A stretch of 49,311 nt of DNA from Saksenaea vasiformis B4078 (lineage: Eukaryota > Mucoromycota > Mucoromycetes > Mucorales > Saksenaeaceae): contig JNDT01002073.1 in assembly GCA_000697055.1 (NCBI GenBank), forward strand, positions 1 to 49,311, written 5' to 3'. The notes beneath the pieces are model-generated. The model saw only the letters and a list, made by a program, of their open reading frames with translations, ran no database searches and was not told the origin of the DNA. The position numbers and the translations under genes were made by a program. Below, in pieces: positions 35,744 to 45,081 of the stretch (its first letter is position 1; every line of letters starts with the position of its first letter).

Positions 35744-38700
35744 AATATGGGGGGGTGCAACCATGTGAGTTTTGGGGTCTTTGATCTGAACCGGCAATTG
35801 CTGTGCCTTAGCGTTCTTCATTCTTTTCTCCTTTGTTTTTCTTCATCCCCATTTATTTATCACCGGCAGTTTCAAGATAGTAAAAAAAAAGAAATAACAT
35901 AAAAATAAAACAATAAAACTAAAAGAAAGATAAATAATAGAAGAAAATAAAAAAATAAAAAAAAATATGGGAGCCCACACCGTGCCTTCTTTTTCTTGTC
36001 GCTTGGTGCGCTCTCTCTCGATCGCAATGCTTATCCGAGTGAGTGAGGTGGTTGACAGTCGATGCACGCAGCTCCCACGTAGCATGGTCATCTGGAAGGG
36101 CTTCAGTGGTTTCTCCACGGCAAATGGAGCGTACACGCTCTACCATATCCTCAGAGCTTGAGATGGATATGGTCCCCGTCGTTTGGATACCTGGATCGAC
36201 GCCACAAACAGGCACGGACTCCTTGGCGAAGAGATCTCTCGCAGCGGAAGTCATCTAAAGATGCAGTCAGTAAGGATCCTAGTCATATGCTGAGATATCA
36301 TTTTACCTGCTGGACGTTTCCTTCCGTGACCACCGCCTTGTCAGGCCGCTTCTGCGTTCTCTTTTGTTGCTCCTTGCGCTTCTTGCGCCTCGGTGGTCGC
36401 TTCTTGCTGCTGCCTGCCTTAGCTTTTCCTTTGCCTTTCTTTTCCATGTCCTGCTTCATCTTGTTGAGGCTGTAACGCTCTCTGCGAGCCTGTTTGAGTT
36501 GTCTTCTACTTCGATTGCGGTAGCCTGTTTGGTGCGGATGGTTTGTCGGACATCTTGCAACTGTTTGTAGGCTTTGGAACGGGTGTTTCCGCAAGCTGCT
36601 TTGATGCTGTCCATACGCCGCTTCTCCAGTTTGCGCAGCTCCTTTCGAATTGGCTCCATTCTGTCTTCAACCTGGGTAATCTTGTTATTATTCCTCTCGA
36701 TTTGTCGTTCCAATTCGCTTTTGCTGGTGGTGGCGGTCTCCGATTGCTGTTCAGATGAAGGATAGCCTCTGCGTCTCTCCAGAGCTGAAACTTGATGAGG
36801 CCTTGTCTGATCCACCGTTCCTAAGTTTCATACGGTCCACTCGTTAACGAATTCCAGTTTCCATCGGGATGACAGGTGGCGACGGTCCATCATGCACTTG
36901 ATTTTGTCAACTTGGAAGAAGGCTCCCATGGTGGCCTCCTTCTCCATCCTGGCCTGTACTTCGCTGGTGATAAAGCCCGTGTCCTGTGCATTTGGTATAT
37001 CGTAGCTATTGCGCATGATCTTGTAGACACCGGAGGGAGAAAGGAACAGGCTCCATTTTTCGCTTGTCTCGACAGACAGTTTGTTCACGCGTTTGCCCAT
37101 TCCTGATATATGACTGACCACGTTCGACAACGCTGATATAAGTAGCACGGTCAGGATATGTTTCGCTGGCGGCTCATCGGCTTCGGCTCGGCGTGGCACG
37201 TATGGTCGGAGGAAGTTTGTGATCTGCACTGCTACTTCCTTTTCTTGATCGGTAAACTTTGTTCCACGGTACGCAGCTTTCTCGGTATCTCCGACTGTGA
37301 TCGTTCGAGTAATCTTCGGCGATTCCGCGAGCATTCGGATAATCGCGATGAGGGCACGGATGACACGAGCGGAGGTTTCTTTTGCAGAAGCGATTGTGCG
37401 TGTACTGGGGCCGGCAAGCTCTTCGTCAGCGTCTTCATCTTCACTAGCGCTGACAAGGTCGTCCTCAGCGTCATCAACTACATGGCCCTCGTATTCGTCT
37501 TCAGCAGCACGACTTACGTCTCCTATTTCACCCTTCCTTGCCGCCTTCTCTCGCACCCTTTGTGGCTGGTTCTCAGAGATTTTGCGTTGTATTTTCTGAG
37601 TAACCTCTGGAGGACGACCTTTTGATACCGCTTTCTTGAGCTCCCGGGTCCAATAGAGCCTGTTTGATCTCATCTGCCGGCCTGACTCTGTCGCTTCTGC
37701 TTTTTCTGTCGTGCTGCTTTTTCCTCCGCTTTCTTTTTCGTGATATTGAGATATCCTTGCATCCGTTGGGGTGCGAGATTCACTCGTAGCAGGAGACAGA
37801 TAATATTCGTCAGTGACCTTTGGTACAAAGCGCCGTTGTGCATGTTGTTGGCGGCAGTATACAGTTCTTTGATAGCATCAGCTTGGAAGGGTGAGGTCAC
37901 TGCATCGTCGTCAGGTTCGACCCGGGAGGATAGTACGGCGTTAATATTACGCCACGACTTTGGTCTATATTCAATGCGTAATCCAATCTGTACATCGACC
38001 CAATGCATAACTTACACTTGTCCTGACGCGGTGGTACCAATGCACGCATAAAACATGTTTCGAAAGTGAGCAAAGGTAAATATATTCAGCTTCTCAACAT
38101 CACCTGCACTTTCAAACGGCAGAGAAGAAATTTCGTGTACTGGTCCAAAGTCCCCAAAATCATACCCGCGAGAGAAGACTTTGGCGAGGTTGGCTTGGCT
38201 GCTATGTTCTTTGAAGCCGATATGGTCGTACACGTCGCCATGAAGGATCTGTAGAACATATTAACATCACATCAAAGTACCGAATACAGTCATACCATGT
38301 CTGTGAAATGTTCCAGAACGGAACCCATGGCGTTCATCACTCCTGAATTGTTCTCTTGGGTTTCCGTCAAGAGCCTCTTCACGGTGTCGTATTCCACCTC
38401 AGGTCGTAACAGTTTTCTGAGGCTCGACATGGCTACTCGAATTTCCTTCTTATGATCCTCCTCTTCATCGTCGCTGTCGTCACTATCGGAGGGTTCTTCA
38501 TGGCTGCCATCGTCGCTTTTATCGCTGTCTTCTTCACCGTCGCTTTCTACTTCCTTGAATTCTCTCTTGCTGCCGCTTGATTCTGAGACCGCCGGCTCTT
38601 TTCCTTTTCGCATCTTGCGGTTTTGTTGGTTGTAGAATAGCTTTGCCAGCTGGTTCCATTACTTCAAAGGACTGACGCGTTCTTCTTGAACCTTGTGTTC

Positions 38701-39305
38701 AAGGCCTTTTGTGCTGTCTGTTATACCATACGTGTCTTTCAAGGTCTTGTAAAGGCAGTCTGAGCTTGTACTGCTTGTATTGAGCCCTTTTGGCGTCTGC
38801 TTTCGGTTCATGAACTTTTCCCTGAATTTTTGCAGACTTTTCTCCGTAGGCTCCTTATTTCTCGTGATTCTGCTGAATTCGAGATTCAGCCTTCGATTAC
38901 TATCAATGTAGTTTAGGCACGCTGTAGAAAGATTTCATTGATTGTACATACATGGTCTTCTGCAGTTCTTTTCTGATGATATCTTCAGACACACCAAGCG
39001 AGGATGGCAGCTTTCGCTTGCGCTCAGGAGTGTGTCTTCGAACAGCAGCAGGGGTACGGCGCGGAAACTTGCCGGTTGCACCTCTTATCCGTTGAGTCCT
39101 CGGAGAGGTGTATTGTTTCACTCTCAACGGTATCCATCGACTTGATGGAGCAGAGATACGTTGAGAGGAGCACTGTTGTTGCCAATGATCTTGGATTCTG
39201 CTGGGTAGAAGAGACATAACAGCAGATACTGTGGGCCTTTGCGATAGCAGTCAAGAGCAGTATGCCATTCGCAGGGATGCGGCAGCCTGAAGGCAGCAGG
39301 ACTTG

Positions 39306-39600
39306 TAGGTCAATTCATACATTTCCTTCCAAACTTGATCTGTCGTACATTCTAAATTCTGCGTGTACTTCTTCAAGAACTTCGCATTCGATACAGAGTG
39401 ACAAGTCTTCCCTTTTAGTGTACTTTTTCCTCATTCTCCCCTTCTTCCTCTCTGCACAACTTCCTTACGTTACGGTTGATTCTAAGATTAAGAAGCATGT
39501 AACCATCTCATGTACTACTGTCATCAATACAGAGAGAGTGTTTTCAGAACTTCATCTTCTTCTAATTATCTCAATGGCTAACTTCCGTCGACGCTAACCA
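39306..39600 (-). repeat. Duplicated upstream segment, copy A
   Basis: About 290 bp match 41231..41519 in the same orientation at roughly 90% by eye, with a 3-bp and a 5-bp gap. It begins about 90 bp upstream of the decayed Fanzor start codon. Long identical stretches include AAACTTGATCTGTCGTACAT and GTTGATTCTAAGATTAAGAA. Confidence 0.9.
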
Positions 39601-40226
39601 TGCATTCAATGCGTATGTAAACATATGACATTACTAATTGCGTGTATCAATGGCGACTAGTACCGGGAGTCGTTTCTGTCCACATGCGATATACAAAAAT
39701 TCCGTAACGACAAATAACCGTGGTACGTCTTGCTTCAAAAATTTAGTACCTGTAGTCGCCCCCGTTAGTTTCACGCTTATATTATTTTAACTCTTGCTTG
39801 TTCAACCATTTCCCACTTTGCAACTAATTTAACTTCAATATATTTCAACGGATCGAAATTATTCTTATTATTATATATGTGTGATGCAAGGTAGTAGAAT
39901 GCAGTGGGTTTCATCTGCTTGTGATTTATCAGCGCTTAATATTTGATCTGCAAAGATGGTAATGCGAAAGTCCTGTGAGACGATGACAGGTATCAATGCG
40001 AAGATCCTTAACCAATTGTTTCTAAGGTGTAGCAATCCACAATTACAGGACTGGTCTGTCGTTGGTGCGTACAACAGGATAATCATAGCATTAGTCCATC
40101 AATAGGGAAAATTCAAGAAGGACACTTGATAATACAGGGAATCTTTAATTCTTTGCAACTCAGTTAATGTCTGATATTGGCCATTAGCAAGCGGTAATCC
40201 TACTGTAGCTTAATAAATTGGCATTA
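39601..40226. other. Spacer between duplicated segment A and the pogo-like MITE
   Basis: AT-rich, with repeated TTTCAAC-type strings (39745-39860) that resemble decayed ends of the neighbouring MITE. No gene seen. Confidence 0.35.
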
Positions 40227-40366
40227 CAGTGGTCCTCTGATAATTTCACCCTCGATTTCTTTCAACCCTCAGTATTTTCACCTTAAACCATTCCATACAA
40301 TTTCAACTCTCGTTAGTTTCAACTAGATCCTGTACTTTGGTGGTTGAAATTATTGGGGGACCACTG
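40227..40366. mobile_element. Pogo/Tigger-like MITE, 140 bp
   Basis: The left end CAGTGGTCCTCTGATAATTT (40227) and the reverse complement of the right end CAGTGGTCCCCCAATAATTT (40366) are terminal inverted repeats of about 25 bp with few mismatches. CAGTGG termini and a TA dinucleotide on the left side fit the pogo branch of Tc1/mariner elements; the right flank is CA rather than TA. The interior is T/C-rich (TTTCAACC, TTTCACC motifs) and has no coding capacity. Confidence 0.75.
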
Positions 40367-40930
40367 CACTTAAGCTGTAATCAGTGCAGATATTTATTTC
40401 CATCTTCTTTTTTTTTTTAGCAATTCCCAACAACCAGATTGTGAATAGATGTATTCTGGAAATTATGAGAAATGCCCCGTCTTTAAAGTGGTTTCTCACT
40501 GGGCTTTTCTGGTAAAATATTGATCTGACTCTCACTTTTCGATTCTCAATAGTTTCAACCTTCGAATGAACCCCGCTTAGATTGAAACTGATGAGAACTG
40601 CTGTAACACAAAAGGCATGATGAGGATAACACATAGACAAGGAGAGGGTTTCTAAAACAGGTAAGACACAGAGCAAGATCTGGTGCACAGGCTCCTAGTG
40701 ACTGATCATCCAGCATGTACTTCATTACCGCACACCTAGGCGCAGCGCTTTGCGAAGTCTTGAAACATCCTAGCTTCAGCATTAAACGCTCTGTCAATTT
40801 TTGTACAACATCTGAACGTGGATATTAGAAACAAAGCTTATTGTAGACAGACTTCGCAGTGCAAAACGCAGCAGTATACAATAATTGCTATCATTGGCTA
40901 TCTCGGTCCTGGCTTTGACGATATTCATAA

Positions 40931-41155
40931 TTATATGCAAATATTATTGGCAGTGCCCTCGGCATAACAACCTTCAAAGGTATAAGTGTTAGCGTTGCTC
41001 ATCTGCTTACTGATTCCAACTGCATTACCTCCGGTACGTCCACCACCGACATATTTTCCCTCAATGGAGGGAGTGTCTTTTTCTTCAACGGGAGCGGCAA
41101 CGGCACTAGCAACCAAGCAGACAACAGCGGCAATGGTAATCAAAGTAAAACGCAT
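40931..41155 (-). CDS. Small secreted protein, 74 aa
   Basis: The ATG at 41155 opens MRFTLITIAAVVCLVASAVAA, a textbook signal peptide with probable cleavage after AVAA. The mature part of about 53 residues starts APVEEKDTPSIEGKYVGGG and contains two cysteines (EGCYAEGTANNICI at the C-terminus) that could form one disulphide. It is Gly/Asn rich and hydrophilic. On the minus strand a TATAAAA box lies about 55 bases upstream of the ATG, and the ATG is preceded by a GA/TC-rich leader. The sequence further upstream is the duplicated segment B. I do not recognise the family; small secreted proteins of this type in fungi can be effectors, antifungal peptides or cell-wall proteins, and nothing here decides between them. 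Confidence 0.75.
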   Translation of the reverse strand: MRFTLITIAAVVCLVASAVAAPVEEKDTPSIEGKYVGGGRTGGNAVGISKQMSNANTYTFEGCYAEGTANNICI

Positions 41156-41206
41156 GATAGAACGATTGAGAGAAGGTAGAGAGAGGTAGACTGAACGAGA
41201 GACTGA

Positions 41207-41213
41207 CAGATTT
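41207..41213 (-). promoter_or_regulatory. TATA box of the small secreted protein gene
   Basis: TATAAAA on the minus strand, about 52-58 bases upstream of the ATG. It lies just outside the duplicated segment B. Confidence 0.6.
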
Positions 41214-41230
41214 TATACGTATTCGGATTT

Positions 41231-41519
41231 TAGGTCAATTCATACATTTCCTTCCAAACTTGATCTGTCGTACATTCTAAATTCTGCGTGTACTTCAAGA
41301 ACTTCGCATTCGGTACAGAGTGATATGTCTTCCCTTTTAGTGTACTTTTTCCTCATTCTTCCCTTCTTTTTCTCTGTACAACTTCCTTACGTTAGGGTTG
41401 ATTCTAAGATTAAGAAGCATGAAACCATCTCATGTGCCACAGTGACTAAAACAGAGAACTTTTAGAACTTCATTTTCTTCTAATTATCTCAATGGCCAGT
41501 TTCCCATCGACACTAATCA
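41231..41519 (-). repeat. Duplicated upstream segment, copy B
   Basis: The partner of 39306..39600. Copy B sits directly upstream of the TATA box of the small secreted protein gene, so it probably includes that gene's upstream regulatory sequence. Confidence 0.85.
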
Positions 41520-42240
41520 ATGATGTGGTGTCAACGCAAAGTTGTATTTGTATGACGCAAATGTTTATTCGAACTCCAGTAATATTAACAGCGAGAATGA
41601 CATCGATGCTGAGTACTTTCGAAAGCAAAGCACTTTTCTTCCCGAGGCGCGAAATACCAACATTCACACCAAGAATGTGTGTGTACACCTATATCAAGTG
41701 TGCAGGTAACAAGAAAGGTCATCAAAGATTCCGCCTTATGCTTCTAAACCAAGCGGTTGAATACCTCGCTTTGCAAATAACGCTTACCTTCGAAAAAGAG
41801 AGTTTGGCGGCAACAAAAGGCTGCATATGGACAGAAGAGGCAGGTTCAGGTTTGTCTGCCTTTAAGACATAGTAACTGCGATTATTTCGGAATCGAGATG
41901 TACCCAGCGAGAATGACACTTTGGTATGTTGTACCGCGCAGTCAACAACGTAGAAACCTCTTTTTTTTTCACATGACGATATCGAATAACAAATTTTCGA
42001 CATGCAACAGCCAGACAATCAGTAAAAATTGAATGCATTAATCAACGAGAGCTTTTGTTGGAAACATAATGGACGGATTTTTCTCCAAGATGATAATATT
42101 TACTAATGATAATGGATGATTCGTTTCGATAGAACCGTCAGATTTCCGTTATTGTGGTGTGCTTGTCGATGTCGCTTCTTTTCTCCGTTTAAGCAATCCC
42201 GGCTGAGTAATTCAGTTTAACGCAATATCCCTCTCGTAAC
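41520..42240. other. Spacer with a short repeat match
   Basis: The segment 41524-41580 resembles 15042-15098 (shared GTGGTGTCAACGCAAA and ATGACGCAAATGT). The rest shows no codable frame with recognisable features. Confidence 0.4.
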
Positions 42241-43004
42241 TTAGTGACCTACATTGCTTATTTCTTTTCCTTCCTTTTTTCGCTTTTCATTAATCATAGG
42301 CGGCGGCGCTATTAGCGGAGGAGAAGGTTGACGTCGTCGCGGCGGCATAGGGTAATTTGCACGATATGACTGATAAGCTTTGGATCGGGTAGAGGGAGGA
42401 ATTGATACATGGAATATGTTATTCTCTGGTACAGCCCGTCTTAATACTGGTTGTCGTCGTGGTATAGAAGTATTGTAAATTGCATTTCTACTTTTCTTAA
42501 TCTTGAATTGATGCATGTGTGTGCATACTTACGTTCGGTCTGCAGCTTTTCGTGATTCCTGAAATAATTTGCTAGTTCGAGCGCTTTCTGCATAAAGTAT
42601 AGAATAAGCATCTGGAAGCTTTGTCATTTTCCATACTCGTTGCATTGTAACTTCGTCCTTGTATAGGAACAACCCCTTTCAATACTTTGATGGATCGTGC
42701 GGCTCTTTCATCTTGAATTTTGTCGTACTGATTCTTGATTTTTTGACTAACAATCTTTCTTTTCTTTTCATTCTCTTCATATCGTGTCTAAACGACCTGT
42801 AAATCAGCGATTAAATGGCACTCTTCCGTGTTGAGTATTACCAAATACAGTTGCCGCCAAGTGCTCGGATCTTGATGTTGGCCTCTTTTGTAGGCTTCCC
42901 TTATATCCGCGTAATACAAGCAATGTGGAAGCCACAGCTCTGAATAAGGAATAACAAATAAAACATAAAAAATTCATTCCATCACCCTTTTTCCTTGTTA
43001 CCAT
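42241..43004 (-). pseudogene. Unrecognised multi-exon gene with one frame break
   Basis: Minus-strand exons 43004..43002 (ATG only), 42937..42842, 42787..42533 and 42490..42241 join in frame except for one extra base near 42672, between KVLKGVVPIQ and DEVTMQRVWKMTKLPD. Introns are 64, 54 and 42 bp, GT-AG. Exon 2 encodes LWLPHCLYYADIREAYKRGQ then QDPSTWRQLYL, exon 3 is rich in Lys/Glu then has LPDAYSILYAESARTSKLFQ, and exon 4 is Pro/Arg rich (PPRRRQPSPPLIAPPPM). The conserved-looking segments and clean introns suggest a real gene; the break may be a sequencing error, a missed splice or true decay. I do not know the family. Confidence 0.5.
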
Positions 43005-43039
43005 CCGAGTCAGGTAATAGATGCTTGATATTTTTGGAT

Positions 43040-43790
43040 TTAGTAGACGGATCTTGAAATTATCTGCACTAACTTACAGGATTGGCTCGCTCTATACGAT
43101 AAAGTTGCAGTGGTGTCGCTTTTCTTAAAGGGTCTTTCAACAGCGAATATGGGACATTGCCAACGTACGAAACCGCTGGTAACAAAAGATAGTAACCTTT
43201 CGTGAGCATACTCATCTTTGCGTAATCTCAACATTTCGTAACACCAACGAAGTATGTCTGTAACATTTACCATCCAGGAACTTTGAAAGTGTCTCCTGGG
43301 AGATCGTAACAAGAGATTTAACATGATTCGGCATTCTGGGTCGCAATTCAGGAAGAGAAACTTTCGGATACCCCAGCTGAAAGCAACACTGATTTCCTCG
43401 TAAAATTGGGCAGAGTACACACTCAAATTCATCAGATGCCGAAACATTTTGGGCGGAGTCGTACTAATTTCGGGCAGCTCTGGAAAGAGGGTCATTTCCA
43501 TATCCAAAGATTGGTGACTCAAGAGTCTTCGAAATCATGCATATTGTACATAATGTAGAAGTGCAATCCTTGATCTGATTTTTTTTATTTCCCTTGTGTT
43601 GACGTGATAAGAGAAAGATTGAACGCAATCGGTACCACACCTGATTCATTGGTAAGCTTTCTCATCCGATTGTCAGCGATGTATTGGTAAGTTCTATGCA
43701 ACTCTGTTTGATTGTAACCCAACCTTAACCCTGGGAGTATGATTTCTGGGATACACATAGTAATCATTTCCTTTTTGCCTTCATGTAACA
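43040..43790 (-). other. Possible hypothetical gene or remnant (two frames)
   Basis: Two minus-strand frames follow each other: 43790..43585 (CIPEIILPGLRLGYNQTELH, NRMRKLTNESGVVPIAF) and 43522..43040 (FPELPEISTTPPKMFRHLMN, RKFLFLNCDPECRIMLNLLL). The style loosely recalls F-box/LRR proteins, but no splice junction I tried joins them convincingly. This could be a decayed gene. Confidence 0.3.
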
Positions 43791-43799
43791 AATATATTC

Positions 43800-45081
43800 T
43801 TCAGTCAACGTTTTTGGTCACGCGCTCAGCTGCGAAAGCTTCGATTCCTGTATAAAGATCTTCTCTGCAATTTCTTTTTAAGGAGATACAAGTCTGATTT
43901 TCAAACGATGATTGGTCACAGAGCAAAGTAACCAGTGGCCACGGTAAGATAAAATAGACAGGTGATCTTGCCTAGAATTTGCGCATGACCATTATTTTAG
44001 GACTTTTTTCCTTTTCCCGAAATGGTAGTTCCCGTATTGGGAAGATCAAAAATTCAGGTTTCCCGGAAAGTTTGCGTCTTCAACGTTTAGGAGACAAATT
44101 AACGTACTGCATTATTATGAGAATGTTTTTATATAAACATTAGGTTTCATAGAATATGTGCACAAGCTTCTCTCCTGACAAGATTTCCCTGGCATAAACA
44201 CCCTGTTTAGGACTTTCAATCGCGTCGACAGATAACTTCCTTGTCATACGTTATACTAGCCTGGTCTGCAACGACAAAAGAGGAAAAACCTCCCAAAACG
44301 GAGAGGTTGGCTTTTGTTTCCAGAGTGGCACGAGTGGCGCAATCTGTTTCATGTGAGTCTGCGACACAGTCTAACTCTGCTGAAGTGGTGAGATTTTACA
44401 ATTTAGGGTATGCATGAGACTCTATTCCTAAACCGAGAACAATTCACCTTAAAAAGTACACAAGCTGCAGTGTCCATGTAGGATAGACCTTGTGGCACGA
44501 AGAGCGGACATTTGCATGGAATAACGGAATTTGATCGTGCCAATGTAACCACTATTCTCTTTCACATTTTTCATAATGTGCAAAAGCTTGTACAAATAAG
44601 ACGTTACGCAGAACCAAACTATCTCAAGTTTATAAATGGGCAATCTTGCAGGTATGGACGCAATGGAGGATTATGTATTAGAATGAAGTATCCCTAAATG
44701 CTTGTGAACTGAGTTTTCGATCTTTAAACCGACATTACCATATCGGGGAAGTTTAGCCTTTCTCTTACATGTTGATACCGGTACGCCCCCTTTCGACCAA
44801 CCATATACTCACAATCACAGTCTGATCCAGGTAATAGTCGTGGGACGACACGGCTTGTGATTCCTTCTACCACCAATGATTGCAGAGATCCGCGCTAAAC
44901 GACATTGCTGTATAATAACCTATCAACCAAAGGCGTCATCTATCAGTTGCATCGCTAATCATATATAATGGAAGCTTTTTTAACCTTTTAAGTAATCCTT
45001 GTTGACACCTTTTGAATAATATCTTCTCTTCTCTTTATTTAATATATACCAGCTACATTATCATACATCCCCTCTATCTCC
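43800..45081. other. Intergenic region upstream of the OPT transporter
   Basis: No supported gene. An ATATATAA string near 44961 and a TTTAATATATACC string near 45038 are candidate core promoter elements for the OPT gene. A small hairpin of the type GAGG..CCTC lies near 44280-44310. Confidence 0.4.

Larger units (their letters stand above)
34343..39217 (-). pseudogene. Decayed Fanzor (eukaryotic TnpB-like RuvC nuclease) gene
   Basis: The minus strand holds a long multi-exon gene. The ATG at 39217 opens a basic N-terminus. Introns at 38900..38951, 38249..38295, 37965..38015 and 36255..36306 (47-52 bp) all restore frame. Blocks in order: acidic segment (38613-38400); NMHNGALYQRSL then LLLRVNLAPQRM (about 37800); a domain ending about 36830; a coiled basic region (36700-36320); RuvC-I CGVDPGIQTTGT (about 36195); after an insertion, FYGHWQPINSVIKGHAHRG, VNEFNTSKTCHWC (candidate alternative Glu plus first zinc pair), DGRLLCQ, and RuvC-III MGRDVNAARNIAL (34561). 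Breaks: in-frame stops at 38659..38661 and 36828..36830; frameshifts near 37690, within 36456-36594, and near 34597 inside the second zinc pair. Fanzors are RNA-guided DNA nucleases carried by eukaryotic mobile elements; this copy cannot be functional as read. Confidence 0.85.

Noticed and set aside
36828..37673. The 281-codon minus-strand frame as a separate gene
   Set aside because: It lies in the middle of the Fanzor order, is joined to the next block by a single in-frame stop, and starts at an ATG that overlaps the previous frame, so it is better read as one part of the decayed gene.
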